Origin: Leptonema sp964619535
GTDB lineage: Bacteria > Spirochaetota > Leptospiria > Leptospirales > Leptonemataceae
Length of the DNA stretch: 64,000 nucleotides
NCBI GenBank assembly: GCA_964619535.1
Contig: CAZUEX010000008.1
Coordinates: 62,001-126,000 of the forward strand
Direction of reading: 5' to 3'
Made by a program: the position numbers and the translations under genes. Below the pieces are notes generated by a model. The model was not told the DNA's origin and did not search any database. It worked only from the letters and a program-made list of their open reading frames with translations. Position 1 is the stretch's first letter. The number at the start of each line of letters is the position of its first letter. Shown piece by piece: positions 27,429-36,560 of the stretch.

Positions 27429-27506
27429 TTTCAGAGGCCGGGAGACGGGCCCTCAGGCCGCCAGAAGCCGCAGCCGGCCGGCCCCCTCGGCCAGAAGATG
27501 ACGAGC
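27338..27506. repeat. Right copy of diverged direct repeat (includes intact dprA 3' end)
   Basis: Matches the 25021-25188 copy. Here the last codons of dprA are in frame and the downstream hairpin is intact. Together with the left copy it brackets the insert that carries the amidohydrolase. Confidence 0.8.
27350..27380 (-). terminator. Rho-independent terminator of dprA
   Basis: On the minus strand a perfect stem AGGAGC/GCTCCT (27362-27375) with a 2-nt TC loop is followed by TTTTGGTT. The left repeat copy carries a damaged version of the same stem. Confidence 0.65.
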
Positions 27507-28394
27507 TCCTTCGTTTTTTCCTGTTCCCAGAAGATCGACATGATCGAAGGCGGCCACGTCCCTGCCCTCTTCCAGGGCAAAACGGGCCGTAATCAAGGCT
27601 CCGCTGCGCGGACCGGCCTGAAAAACAATACAGAGCGGACACATACCGGCAATAATACGATTGCGGCGCGGATAAGCAAACCTGCGCGGAGGATCTTCGG
27701 GAAAGAACTCACTTGCAAAGGAAAGCGGAGCCTGCATGCCCTCGGCCTCATCGATCAGGTAGCGATTGGAGACGGGCGTAATCGTTTCAATGCCCGATCC
27801 AAGGATGGCCAATGTCGGAATCTTTCGGTACAGGCATGCACGATGGATACGTTCATCGACTCCGAAGGCAAAGCCCGAAACGGTAATAAGGGGAGCCTGT
27901 GCCGTATCGTCATGCCGATCGACCGACGGAAAGAGCCCGGGCAGGCTTTCTTCGATGCATGCCTGTCGAAGACCGGCAAGGGAGCCGGCATCGGCCAGAC
28001 AATCGGCAAACCGATCCACCGCCTGAATGGTAATACGATCAGGATACCGTGTACCGACCACAGCAATATAGCTGGCATCTGCAAAATAGGGGCCTTTCCA
28101 GAAAAGCACAGGAGGTGGATCAAAGATGGACTTCAGTAGCGGTGGATAACGTTTATCAGAGTTCAGAATAACGGAAAAAGGCAGCTCCCCCTGCACCTTG
28201 TGTTCTATATAGCGGTCGGCACGCTCAAGGGCAGAGCGAATCTCATGCGAGGAATAGTGCCTTCGCAAAAAGGCAGCGTAGGCCCTATGGGGTTCTTCGC
28301 TTGCATAGAGATCCGGCCAGCCACCAGACCGATACACATGGGGCCGAAAGCGAAGGGCCGACAGGAAAAGGCCTGTGCGAAGCAAAGGGAGCAT
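27453..28394 (-). CDS. dprA: DNA processing protein DprA
   Basis: 313 residues. The Rossmann-like DprA core is visible: IAVVGTRYPDRIT, the glycine-rich TVSGFAFGVDERIHRACL, and PRRNRIIAGMCPLCIVFQAGPRSGALITARFALEEGRDV, which is the RNRIIAGLS...SG(A/S)LxTA signature. It binds single-stranded DNA and loads RecA during transformation. The core has an insert of about 30 residues between strand 1 and the TVSGFAFG loop (AGSLAGLRQACIEESLPG...). The first ~60 residues form a helical extension. Its start and the preceding gene's stop overlap by 1 nt (TGATG). Confidence 0.9.
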   Translation of the reverse strand: MLPLLRTGLFLSALRFRPHVYRSGGWPDLYASEEPHRAYAAFLRRHYSSHEIRSALERADRYIEHKVQGELPFSVILNSDKRYPPLLKSIFDPPPVLFWKGPYFADASYIAVVGTRYPDRITIQAVDRFADCLADAGSLAGLRQACIEESLPGLFPSVDRHDDTAQAPLITVSGFAFGVDERIHRACLYRKIPTLAILGSGIETITPVSNRYLIDEAEGMQAPLSFASEFFPEDPPRRFAYPRRNRIIAGMCPLCIVFQAGPRSGALITARFALEEGRDVAAFDHVDLLGTGKNEGARHLLAEGAGRLRLLAA

Positions 28395-29272
28395 CAGGGC
28401 ACCGCTCTAATGGGGCATTCTGGCTTTCCTTCGATGCAGAGCTGCAGCTTCTCCATGTTTCTCTGCGCATTCTGGTACTGAGAGTTCTGGCGGTAATCGC
28501 CGCGAACCCTGTTCTCTGCAAAGAGTTGCTTAACCTTTTCTGTAATCATCAGGTTTTCATCAAAGGCTCCCTGAAAATCGCCGTTTTCGGCCAGTATATT
28601 GGCACGTGCAAAGCGAGCGGGGATGTTTGCATCCTCCCTCTTCAGCAGAGCATCGAGAAGGGTCAGGGCCCGCTCTGGATCCCTGTAGCGGTTTTCGGCC
28701 TTACCGTAAAGCAGGGCCAGTTGATAGAGGAAGCGGCCGTCCTCCGGTTTCAGTTTCATCCCCCTGGTTAACAGAAAGACGGCCGTTTTAAATCGATCCT
28801 CTTCCCATCCCAGCATGCGCGAGGCATTGCCATAGCATACACCGGCATCAAAGAGCAGTTCGGGATCGATGACATGATACTTCAAAGCACGCTGAAAATG
28901 CGGCAGGGCCTCTTCAAGAAGCGTCGATTCTTTCGAAGGCATCGTTTCTTCCACGGCTGCCTTATAGTAATCGGATGCTGCCTCAAACCGACCCTCTGCC
29001 ATCAATGCCTTCGCTATCTTCCAGGAAAGCTGTCCCTGCAGCTTTTTCTCGCTTACCAGCTCCTGCATATTCTCATGCATGGCCAGGGCCTTCTCTTCGC
29101 TCAGGGCCAGGTCACGCTTCCACATCTCAAGCTCAGCAGCAGAGATCTCCTGGGCACGTTTCTGACGATGTCGACTGCCCCAGTTGCGCAGTCCGTCGCC
29201 GATGGCATCGCAGCCAGACAGAAACAGGCTTGCGGCCAGAATTACAGGAATCAGGATACCGGTTACTTTCAT
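28394..29272 (-). CDS. Lipoprotein with TPR-like repeats
   Basis: 292 residues from the ATG at 29272, which has GAGGAG four bases upstream. Lipoprotein signal with lipobox LSGC (PVILAASLFLSGCD). The body holds helical pairs of the TPR type: ALPHFQRALKYHVIDPELLFDAGVCYGN, AVFLLTRGMKLKPEDGRFLYQLALLYGKAENRYRDPERAL, ANIPARFARANILAENGDFQGAF. Such proteins scaffold envelope complexes; no partner is obvious. Coupled by a 1-nt overlap to dprA. Confidence 0.82.
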   Translation of the reverse strand: MKVTGILIPVILAASLFLSGCDAIGDGLRNWGSRHRQKRAQEISAAELEMWKRDLALSEEKALAMHENMQELVSEKKLQGQLSWKIAKALMAEGRFEAASDYYKAAVEETMPSKESTLLEEALPHFQRALKYHVIDPELLFDAGVCYGNASRMLGWEEDRFKTAVFLLTRGMKLKPEDGRFLYQLALLYGKAENRYRDPERALTLLDALLKREDANIPARFARANILAENGDFQGAFDENLMITEKVKQLFAENRVRGDYRQNSQYQNAQRNMEKLQLCIEGKPECPIRAVP

Positions 29273-29353
29273 GCTCTCCTCTTCGGGTGAAGAAACGGAC
29301 ATTCCGCTACTACTTTTATCGAACCAAAGGCATAAAAACACCGAAAAAAGATC

Positions 29354-29791
29354 ATGGCTGTCCTTTCTACACTGCTTCAGCTGGAACGTAGCTGCTTCTC
29401 CCGGCCCTACACAGAAGAACAGATCCGCAACATCATCGACCATCCCTCCTACCTCATCCTTGCAACGGGTCCGGAGGGACGGCCGGACAGGGTCGTTACG
29501 GCCGAATCGGTAGCCTATCTGATCGCCCACAGCCCGGAGGATGGCCTGTCGGAGCTGCACCGCATTGCCGTACTACCGGCCTTTCGACGAAACGGCCTGG
29601 GACGGTGTTTACTGGAGGCCTGGATCGAGCATTCCAGTGGACTGCGCCTTTTGCTGGAAGTGGCCTCAAAGAATACGGCTGCACTGTCTTTATATCGGAG
29701 CTATGGCTTCAAGCTGATCGGCACAAGAAAGCGATACTATGCCGATAACGACGATGCCCTTATCTTCGAACGTGAAGCGGCCGGTAGCTGA
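29354..29791 (+). CDS. rimI: GNAT acetyltransferase, RimI-like
   Basis: 145 residues, about the usual RimI length. The order is typical: LERSCFSRPYTEEQI (RimI begins E...F..pws...l), LHRIAVLPAFRRNGLGRCLLEAWIEH (motif A with RRNGLG), LEVASKNTAALSLYRSYGFKLIGTRKRYY (LEVxxxNxxAxxLYxxxGF then RxxYY), and DALIFERE. RimI acetylates the N-terminal alanine of ribosomal protein S18. The start at 29354 is not supported by a strong ribosome-binding site. Divergent from the lipoprotein gene. Confidence 0.8.
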   Translation: MAVLSTLLQLERSCFSRPYTEEQIRNIIDHPSYLILATGPEGRPDRVVTAESVAYLIAHSPEDGLSELHRIAVLPAFRRNGLGRCLLEAWIEHSSGLRLLLEVASKNTAALSLYRSYGFKLIGTRKRYYADNDDALIFEREAAGS

Positions 29792-29800
29792 GAGCTCAGC
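29787..29800. terminator. Possible terminator between convergent genes
   Basis: GCTGA at 29787-29791 pairs with TCAGC at 29796-29800 around GAGC, spanning both stop codons of convergent genes. Weak T-tract (GTTTCGCCCTTTTT) to the right, so only tentative. Confidence 0.35.
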
Positions 29801-30293
29801 GTTTCGCCCTTTTTGAGGCTGTTTTCCTGTTTGCGGCCTCTTTTATGGCCTTCTTTGTGGTCTTTCTGGCAGCCTTTCGCTCCTCAGAGGCCCTGGTCCT
29901 GGCCTGGAAGTACCTTTCCAGGTCTTCGGGCGTCTGGAACAGTTCGATATAGTCCTTACCTACCCTGGAGCAGGCATCGGCCTGATAATCCCTGCAGATC
30001 TGCGGCCTGGTTTCGTAGATCGAGCACATGCCATTATCGAGCAGTTTGTTGCAGGGAGTCTTGAAGAGGATCTGCCATTGACGATCATGATCGATATAGA
30101 TCTCCACGTTTTGATGCAGCAGATACCAGCGAAAAAGGTCTTTCTGACTCTTCGAGCGCGGTGAGTCAAGGGGCACGGTAACGTACATGCAACATCCGTG
30201 GCATCGCACACAGATCTCGGACTCCGTCATGTTTTCTTCGTTGGGGAACTTCGGGAAAACCAGTTCAATCTCACCGCTTCGCTTAAGGGCCAT
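29796..30293 (-). CDS. YkgJ-family cysteine-cluster protein
   Basis: 165 residues if it starts at the ATG at 30293; the ATG at 30230 (MTESEICVRCHGCC) is the other reasonable choice. The signature CxxCHGCC near the start, followed by PCNKLLDNGMCSIYETRPQICRDYQADAC, is the CxxCxxCC / PC..L..G.C.iY..RP..CR pattern of YkgJ proteins, presumed to bind iron-sulfur or zinc. Function unknown. The C-terminal third is a Lys/Arg/Glu-rich tail (ASEERKAARKTTKKAIKEAANRK) that probably forms a helix. Confidence 0.82.
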   Translation of the reverse strand: MALKRSGEIELVFPKFPNEENMTESEICVRCHGCCMYVTVPLDSPRSKSQKDLFRWYLLHQNVEIYIDHDRQWQILFKTPCNKLLDNGMCSIYETRPQICRDYQADACSRVGKDYIELFQTPEDLERYFQARTRASEERKAARKTTKKAIKEAANRKTASKRAKR

Positions 30294-30380
30294 GATAACC
30301 GAATCATCGCGCAGCAATCCGCTTACAACTCCGAAAAAAAGGAATGTTCATCGGGCATTCTGGCCGATCTTTTAAGGGCA

Positions 30381-31082
30381 ATGAAACGACTTGCAGTACT
30401 CCTGTTCATCCTTCTATCCGCTCCTCTGTATGCCTTCGGCACCTATGCAGAGGGCAAGGCCTACGTCCTTTTGCGAGAAAGCGGCACAAAGGGCATCTTC
30501 ATCAAGTCGTACGAAGGCACCTTTGAGATTGCCACCTACGATGATAGTGAGCGCTGTGAAGAAGAGGATCAATGCTATACACCGCAAAAGGAAGAGCTGC
30601 GTTTCAGCGTCCGCCTTGATAACAAAGAGGTCATACAGTTTCTACAGAAAAATCTCGATCGCCTGATGCTGATCGAATACCGCATCCACCGCATCAAGCC
30701 CATCGCCCTTTCTACATCCTTTGAAGTTTTGAAGGCCTATCCGGTCAAAAGGACGCACGGACCGGATTTTCCCTGGAAGTTCGTATCGAAGGTAACGGGC
30801 TCCTCAGAGACATCGGTCTATGGCCGGATCCTGCGCCTGGAGTATCGAGGAGTAGCCGTGGGCACCTACGAAGGTCTACTTTACGACAGACGGCTTGATC
30901 GTGTTCGGCCCTTTTCTGTTACCGACGAGGCCATGGCAAAGCATATCTATCGCTGTATGAATGCCCAGCAGGAATACAATATCGGTCTGTCTCGATCGAT
31001 TACCACGGCACTTGAATTCCGCGAGAGCAAGTACGACGTTTTTGAGATCAACTATCGGGAACGGGCTAACATCATAGAATAG
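30381..31082 (+). CDS. Exported protein of unknown function
   Basis: 233 residues from the ATG at 30381 (AAGGG nearby); a cleavable signal peptide (RLAVLLFILLSAPLYAFG) precedes a mostly beta protein with a CEEEDQCY pair, which could form a disulfide. Charged, no repeats. The frame extends upstream to 30198 but that part has no protein character. No family recognised. It is followed by a strong terminator (31124-31147). Confidence 0.75.
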   Translation: MKRLAVLLFILLSAPLYAFGTYAEGKAYVLLRESGTKGIFIKSYEGTFEIATYDDSERCEEEDQCYTPQKEELRFSVRLDNKEVIQFLQKNLDRLMLIEYRIHRIKPIALSTSFEVLKAYPVKRTHGPDFPWKFVSKVTGSSETSVYGRILRLEYRGVAVGTYEGLLYDRRLDRVRPFSVTDEAMAKHIYRCMNAQQEYNIGLSRSITTALEFRESKYDVFEINYRERANIIE

Positions 31083-31123
31083 GCAGCATTTCCGCAGATT
31101 CCACCGCACAATACTGTTCCTCA

Positions 31124-31147
31124 GGCCAGGGCTTCCCTGGCCTTTTT
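31124..31147 (+). terminator. Rho-independent terminator
   Basis: GGCCAGGG (31124-31131) pairs perfectly with CCCTGGCC (31135-31142) around CTT, followed by TTTTT at 31143-31147. It ends the 30381 gene. Confidence 0.85.
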
Positions 31148-31310
31148 CATCTTCCAGGCCAGCACCGAATCATTACATATGCCCCCTACCCGTATATGTA
31201 ATTGACAGAAAGCGAATTAGTTAAAAAAATTGACAGCCTGCTGCCCCTGGCGAAAAATCTAAGCGGTTGAAACGAAATAAAAGAAAAAACCCAGAACAGG
31301 AACAGAGCGT
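31148..31310. promoter_or_regulatory. Intergenic region upstream of the SUKH gene
   Basis: About 160 nt with AT-rich patches (TTAGTTAAAAAAATTGACAG and GAAACGAAATAAAAGAAAAAACC). It likely contains the promoter of the 31311 transcript; TTGACA at about 31230 is a possible -35 but a matching -10 was not convincing. Confidence 0.35.
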
Positions 31311-31688
31311 ATGAGCAAGCCCATTCACGACATCATCCAGTCCATCAAGCAAAGCAAACTTTTCGCAGACAGGCCCATCTACAGCAAAGAGCGCCTGCAA
31401 ACGATCGAAAAGGAGATCGGGTTTACGTTCCCCGAGGATTACCGGGAATTCGTCACCCAGATCGAGCCAGAGCTTGCCAACTTCTATTTTACCGATCCAC
31501 GTCGAAGTAAGGCCAACCCTGACCTGGTGATCTTTTCGCGCTGGAACGACGACCTGTTTGCCTTTCGTAAAAACGGAGAGATTGCGACCGTTCTGCACGA
31601 CGAAGAAACCGGGCATTCCTGGAAAAGCTTTACCGACTGGCTGCGCTACGTATGGGAAATGAGCAACCGCCCGGTCAATCCAGAATAA
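31311..31688 (+). CDS. SMI1/KNR4 (SUKH) family protein
   Basis: 125 residues. The family pattern is clear: an N-terminal helix ending ERLQTIEKEIGFTFPEDYREFVTQ (I...G..FP.dYr.F), then the beta part FYFTDPRRSKANPDLVIFSRWNDDLFAFRKNGEIATVL and SWKSFTDWLRYVWE. SUKH proteins are often immunity proteins to polymorphic toxins, but stand-alone housekeeping members exist. No toxin gene is adjacent, so I would not claim immunity. It is followed 20 nt later by an acyl-CoA ligase on the same strand. Confidence 0.8.
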   Translation: MSKPIHDIIQSIKQSKLFADRPIYSKERLQTIEKEIGFTFPEDYREFVTQIEPELANFYFTDPRRSKANPDLVIFSRWNDDLFAFRKNGEIATVLHDEETGHSWKSFTDWLRYVWEMSNRPVNPE

Positions 31689-31707
31689 CCACACAGCCAG
31701 AGATCCT

Positions 31708-33225
31708 GTGACCTTCAACCTCACAGAATACCTGTTCCAGAAGAACGTTTCAGAACGACCGGATTCCACGGCCCTCCTCTTTCTCAACGAAACCTCCAGC
31801 CTGCGTAGCTTCACCTATGCAGAGCTGTTCGAGGAAACGGGCAGGATGGCCTCTTTTCTACAGAAGCACACAGCCCCCGGCGATCGCATCGTGCTTCGGC
31901 TTCGCTCAGAACCCAGACTGGCCACCCTGTTCTTCGGCGCCTGCCTTTGCGGCCGTATTCCGGTTCCGGTTTCCTCTATGCTGACCGCCGAGGAACTGAA
32001 GTACATCGTAGAGGATTCCGGTGCAACCCTTCTGATCTATGATTCGTCGCTTCCCGCTGCCCCTGTATCCATTTCATCGATCGCTGTTGACGACGTGCAG
32101 GGCCAGGGGATGGCCTCGGATCCAGAAACGCAGGCCGATGATCCGGCTTATTTGATCTATACATCGGGAACAACCGGTTATCCGCGTGGAGTGCTGCATG
32201 CACATCGTTCCGTTCTGGGTCGCATCCCCATGCGCGAAGGCTGGACAGGACTTGGCCCGGGCGATCGGCTGCTGCATGCAGGCGAGTTGAACTGGAGTTA
32301 TACGCTGGGCGTCGGTCTGATGGACACCTTTGCTGCAGGTGCCACCGCCCTTCTTTATACCGGAGACCGTCACAACCCGGCCATCTGGCCCGATCTGATC
32401 GACAGACATAACATTACGATCTTTGCAGCCGTTCCCGGACTCTACAGGCGAATGCTAAAATACGGTGCTGTCCGGCCCTGGCCTCACTTTCGTCATGGAC
32501 TGACAGCCGGGGACGCACTGCCGCCCTCTGTGCTATACGAATGGCAGAACCGTACAGAAACGCCTCTGTACGAGGCCCTGGGTATGACAGAGATTTCCAC
32601 CTACATCAGTACGGGTCCGAAGATGCGGCTAAAGCCCGGAAGTCCGGGTAAGCCGCAAGCCGGTCGCCGTGTAGCCCTGCTCGATCCAGAGTCCGGCAGG
32701 CCCTTTTTCGAATACGGAAAGCAAAAGACTGCATCGGAGGTTGGCCTTCTGGCCGTCCATCGCAGCGATCCTGGCCTCATGCTTCGCTACTGGAATATGG
32801 AACAACCGGCCGAGCATCTCTTCGATCCGCCGTATTATGGAGAGTGGTTCTCAGGAGGAGATCTGGCTCGCTTCGATGAAGAGGGCTATCTGATCTATGA
32901 AGGCCGTTCGAACAACCTGATGAATGCAGGAGGCTATCGAGTCAGTCCCACCGAGGTGGAACGTATCCTGCATCAACACGTTGCAGTCGTCGATGCTGCC
33001 GTGCTCGAAACGAGTATTGCCGATGGGCTGTCCATCATTACGGCCTGCGTCGTCATAGAACCAGCAGAAGGCCAGCCAACAGAAGAGGAGCTCATTGCCT
33101 TCTGCCACGAACATCTGGCGGATTACAAATGCCCGAAACGTGTCGTCTTCTTAGAAGCCCTTCCACGTTCGGCCGGCGGCAAACTGCAACGAAAGAAACT
33201 GCTGTCCCTGCTTAACGCAGGGTAA
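31708..33225 (+). CDS. AMP-forming acyl-CoA / aryl-CoA ligase
   Basis: 505 residues from GTG at 31708. ANL-superfamily motifs are complete: LIYTSGTTGYPRGVLHAH (P-loop), YEALGMTEIS (motif II, YGxTE-like), the GGDLARFDEEGYL hinge region, and the C-terminal domain GGKLQRKKL with its catalytic Lys. Architecture and length resemble benzoate-CoA ligase-like and medium-chain acyl-CoA synthetases. It activates a carboxylic acid with ATP and CoA. The acid is unknown. It ends overlapping the exported propeller gene tail-to-tail (33212-33225). Confidence 0.88.
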   Translation: MTFNLTEYLFQKNVSERPDSTALLFLNETSSLRSFTYAELFEETGRMASFLQKHTAPGDRIVLRLRSEPRLATLFFGACLCGRIPVPVSSMLTAEELKYIVEDSGATLLIYDSSLPAAPVSISSIAVDDVQGQGMASDPETQADDPAYLIYTSGTTGYPRGVLHAHRSVLGRIPMREGWTGLGPGDRLLHAGELNWSYTLGVGLMDTFAAGATALLYTGDRHNPAIWPDLIDRHNITIFAAVPGLYRRMLKYGAVRPWPHFRHGLTAGDALPPSVLYEWQNRTETPLYEALGMTEISTYISTGPKMRLKPGSPGKPQAGRRVALLDPESGRPFFEYGKQKTASEVGLLAVHRSDPGLMLRYWNMEQPAEHLFDPPYYGEWFSGGDLARFDEEGYLIYEGRSNNLMNAGGYRVSPTEVERILHQHVAVVDAAVLETSIADGLSIITACVVIEPAEGQPTEEELIAFCHEHLADYKCPKRVVFLEALPRSAGGKLQRKKLLSLLNAG

Positions 33226-35236
33226 TGCTGTTTACATCGATGCTTTGCCCCTCTGCCGATGCAGACAGGGTGATCAGACGTCCGTTATACAGATAGATGT
33301 CATCCTGACGATTCAATCGCAAGGTCGGACCAATCTCAAACGTCTGATCAACATTCCCTGCATCGTCAAAAGAGAGTATTTTTGTTGTTCTGTAGGCAGA
33401 ACCAGACCATACCTCATAGACGACAAGATTCTTATCGGGCCCGACCCGCAACAGCTTCGGACGACTGACGTTTTCGTTTACCGACGTAAAAGCGGTAAGG
33501 CGTTTGACGCCCGTATTCTTCTGATGATTCAGTCTTCCCCCAAAATCATAGAACTTCCCCGTCACCGTCTTTGAACGAAAAAGCATCGGCACCTCATTGC
33601 TGCATTCAAAGTCACGCTTTACATAGACGACGGCAAGATTTCTGGCATCGTTCAGCTTCTCGCCCGTACGGGAGTTATCCAGGTCGGGGAACTCAGTGGC
33701 AAATGCGACAAGATATCCCTGGTCCGTTGCAGCAAGACCGGCTAACTCTGTATAGGTCCTGTTATCGTTCGACCATTGATAGTAGGTGGTGGAGTTGCTG
33801 ATCTCTTTATAAACGGGATAACGGCGACCGGCAGGACTGGTTGGAGACTGTCCATGCTCTGTTTTAAACGAAAAGACAACGCAGCCTTTTCGTCGGTCCT
33901 GTCCGATTCTATGCAGATGCACTCCCCGTGGATAGTTGTCGCCAAGGTCTACGGCAGCAAAGCCATCACCGTCGGTAATCAGAAAGTTGCCGAAGCTGTG
34001 ACCGGAGGTCTGTCCGAAATTCTTTACGAGGGCAAGGGAAGAAGTGTTCACCGTAAAGGCAATCGCTCCCTGATGGTTCAACCCATCCGATGACCTGTGC
34101 TGTGTTCGCGAAAGGATCACTCCGAGCACTCCATCCGTCACTGCCATCGACGAAACGGCGTCGGCTTTCAGCAGGGTATGAGCATAACGAAAAACGTTTA
34201 ACCCCGATTTATCCGTATCGTAACGTTTCGCCTTTATAAGGCGCCCCTCTTTTGAGAACTTCTGGATCTGCGCACTACGGCGATCCCCGCTTCCTGTCTG
34301 TATGCGTAAGAGGTAGATGTTGCCATCTTCGTCGTCGCAGGCAGCGGCCAGGATTTCTTTCTCTGAAGAAGTCAGCGTTTTCTCAGCAAGGAAGCTCAGA
34401 TCTGCATCCAGTGATACCAGCTGAATCTGTCCGGTCTGCTTGTCCTGATAGACGATGCGTGGTCCGGAACCTGCCGGCAGGCCGCGCTTCAAAAGGAAGA
34501 GCTGTCGGTTGATGCCGTAGTTGTTTTGATGAGAAGCCGGACCGGCCGTATAATCCTGTTCTGTGTCAAAGGGTCGGCCCGAAACCTCGATCCTTCTTTT
34601 CTCAAGAGCCCCCCAGGGGGTGCTGGCAAACATGGCACCCTCTGTTCGTTCGTTTAACCGATGCAGTACAGAGATGGGCTCCTTTGCGATAACATAGGTC
34701 TTGCTACCCGAAAGCATACTCAGGTCGGCTCCGGGCAGACGTACAAACTGCCCTGCCTTTGCTCCATCGACCTTGCCAAGCAGCTGCAGGATGCCACGAT
34801 CAAAGGTGTAGACGTAATAATCGGCCGATTCGCCGGGTCTGAAGAAAAGGTAATGATGACTGGCCAGGAACCTCTGTGCCCTATCCTGAGCCTCCTCAAC
34901 CTGCACGGCTTCGTACGCACGTCCTTCGGATTTCAAACGGCCTGCGGTGAAGCGAAAATTGCGATGATTAAAACGGCCATCCGTATAACAGCCATTCTGA
35001 TACAACACAGCGCCTGCGCTAAAATTGCCAACCACATCTGATTCGGGAAAGGCTCCCTTACAGGAACGGGCATCTCCCCTGTCCGTTCCCAGTCCCTTTA
35101 CCATCTGCTCTTTCTCGGCTTCGAACCGAAACGAGGCAACAGGCAGAAGCTCGGCATCCACGCCCTGCCTGGCCTGGGTGGACATGGCCGAAAAGAGTAG
35201 AAGCAGAACAGCAGGCACTGACGTCGAAATCTTCAT
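33212..35236 (-). CDS. Large exported protein, probably beta-propeller
   Basis: 674 residues with a signal peptide (VPAVLLLLFSAMSTQARQ). The body has repeated beta segments alternating with loops: DEDGNIYLLRI, QIQKFSKEGRLIKAKRY, ITDGDGFAAVDLGDNYP, LAATDQGYLVAFATE, LLRVGPDKNLVVYEVW, ILSFDDAGNVDQTFEIG, which is the strand-turn rhythm of a propeller. The N-terminal region has a Cys-rich NGCYTDGRF patch. No enzyme motif seen. In spirochaetes similar exported proteins are surface or adhesin candidates, but that is only context. It lies 64 nt downstream of the PQQ-type lipoprotein gene and may be in the same transcript. Confidence 0.7.
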   Translation of the reverse strand: MKISTSVPAVLLLLFSAMSTQARQGVDAELLPVASFRFEAEKEQMVKGLGTDRGDARSCKGAFPESDVVGNFSAGAVLYQNGCYTDGRFNHRNFRFTAGRLKSEGRAYEAVQVEEAQDRAQRFLASHHYLFFRPGESADYYVYTFDRGILQLLGKVDGAKAGQFVRLPGADLSMLSGSKTYVIAKEPISVLHRLNERTEGAMFASTPWGALEKRRIEVSGRPFDTEQDYTAGPASHQNNYGINRQLFLLKRGLPAGSGPRIVYQDKQTGQIQLVSLDADLSFLAEKTLTSSEKEILAAACDDEDGNIYLLRIQTGSGDRRSAQIQKFSKEGRLIKAKRYDTDKSGLNVFRYAHTLLKADAVSSMAVTDGVLGVILSRTQHRSSDGLNHQGAIAFTVNTSSLALVKNFGQTSGHSFGNFLITDGDGFAAVDLGDNYPRGVHLHRIGQDRRKGCVVFSFKTEHGQSPTSPAGRRYPVYKEISNSTTYYQWSNDNRTYTELAGLAATDQGYLVAFATEFPDLDNSRTGEKLNDARNLAVVYVKRDFECSNEVPMLFRSKTVTGKFYDFGGRLNHQKNTGVKRLTAFTSVNENVSRPKLLRVGPDKNLVVYEVWSGSAYRTTKILSFDDAGNVDQTFEIGPTLRLNRQDDIYLYNGRLITLSASAEGQSIDVNSITLR

Positions 35237-35300
35237 GGTATTTCGACGTTGCAGAATTGCCGAGGTTCACGCAAGCAGGAATCAAAAGGCCAAACATGCC

Positions 35301-36560
35301 CTATTGCATGAAGGGCAGACTCAGGATCTCTTCCAGCACATAGAAATAGTTATGATCCGTTCCGAACATGATGCGGCCACGCGAGATGATCGGTGAATTG
35401 AGAACGGCTCCATCCGTTTCCATTTCCCAGAGCAGATCACCGTTTCTGGCCGAAAGGCAAAGAAGCTTCGGATCCGATCCGAATAGCCCCATATCCGTAG
35501 CCGTCTTTCTTCCCTGCAGCCCCACGTAGATACGATCTCCTGCAATGGTGGGAGCACTGGAAAAGGGATAGCTGAACTGCCGCTCCCATTCGAGGGCACC
35601 CGTTTCACGGTTGAAGGCACGAAGCTTCGTATCGCCACTGGAGTAGATCACCAGGTCGCCGTACAGCGACGGCGCCATATAATCCAGAAGCTGCACGTGA
35701 TCGAGAAAGACGGTATATTCGTTCGGCTCAACACGGCTGCCAATATCAAACTGGTCCGTCCTGCGCCACAGCTCCTGTCCCGTGCGCCGGTCGAGGGCAT
35801 AGTAGTTCAGCTCCACCTCGTAGCCCTTAAAAAAGCTGGAGGCAAAATAGACACGCTTCTCATCGAGGGCCGGAAAGGAATACCACAGAGAATAGGGCAC
35901 CTCAATGGGCACCGTCCAGAGAAAATCACGCCTTTCGATATCATAGGCACCAAAGCTGCGGCCAATCGGTGCCCAGTAGATGATGCCATCATAAACCTGA
36001 AAGGTATGATGCGACCAGACGGGGTTTGGCAGATAGTGCACAGGCTGACCGTTCAGATCCAGAAAGTAGGTGGCTCCGGTGTCGCTGGTAAAGATGATCA
36101 GATCCTTGTAGCGAAGAACCAGGGACTGTACCGTCTGCCCTGTATTGAAGTTCCAGACCTCCTGACCGTTCTCCCGTGAGACGGCATAGACGCGTCCGTC
36201 GTTAGACCCGAAATAGACGTTTCTGTCATCGGCATACGGGACAGAATTCACGGCCCCCTTTGTTTGAAAGAACCACTTCATGTAGCCTGTGTCTACATCG
36301 AGGGCATAGAAGTTTCCGTCAGGTGATCCAAAGTAGATTACGTTATCGATCACAAGAGGAGGGTTAAAGGCCCTGGTCTTTTTCATCGGATCGACCTGCA
36401 GCTTCAGCTTCCATTTCAGGCCAAGAGGTGGATGAACGTTCTCAGGCGTATAACCGGAGCCGAACTCCCCCCTGTACTCGATCCAGTCGAACTGTTTCGA
36501 GCATGCTGCAAGAGTCAGAAGAGAGAAGACTATGCTCAGCAGGTGCGGTATTCTTTTCAT
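35301..36560 (-). CDS. PQQ-like beta-propeller lipoprotein (BamB-like)
   Basis: 419 residues, lipobox LAAC (SIVFSLLTLAACSKQ). Blades carry the PQQ-repeat signature, e.g. NVIYFGSPDGNFYALDVDTGYMKWFF, NVYFGSNDGRVYAVSRENGQEVWNF and ALDRRTGQELWRR, at regular ~45-residue spacing across nearly the whole chain. Fold equals that of BamB and PQQ dehydrogenases without the cofactor ligands. As part of a MoxR-DUF58-transglutaminase operon it likely acts in the periplasm as a scaffold. Its start overlaps the transglutaminase stop by 4 nt. Confidence 0.85.
   Translation of the reverse strand: MKRIPHLLSIVFSLLTLAACSKQFDWIEYRGEFGSGYTPENVHPPLGLKWKLKLQVDPMKKTRAFNPPLVIDNVIYFGSPDGNFYALDVDTGYMKWFFQTKGAVNSVPYADDRNVYFGSNDGRVYAVSRENGQEVWNFNTGQTVQSLVLRYKDLIIFTSDTGATYFLDLNGQPVHYLPNPVWSHHTFQVYDGIIYWAPIGRSFGAYDIERRDFLWTVPIEVPYSLWYSFPALDEKRVYFASSFFKGYEVELNYYALDRRTGQELWRRTDQFDIGSRVEPNEYTVFLDHVQLLDYMAPSLYGDLVIYSSGDTKLRAFNRETGALEWERQFSYPFSSAPTIAGDRIYVGLQGRKTATDMGLFGSDPKLLCLSARNGDLLWEMETDGAVLNSPIISRGRIMFGTDHNYFYVLEEILSLPFMQ

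Noticed and set aside
31221..31814. 197-codon minus-strand ORF opposite the SUKH gene
   Set aside because: Antisense shadow; SUKH on the plus strand has clear motifs.
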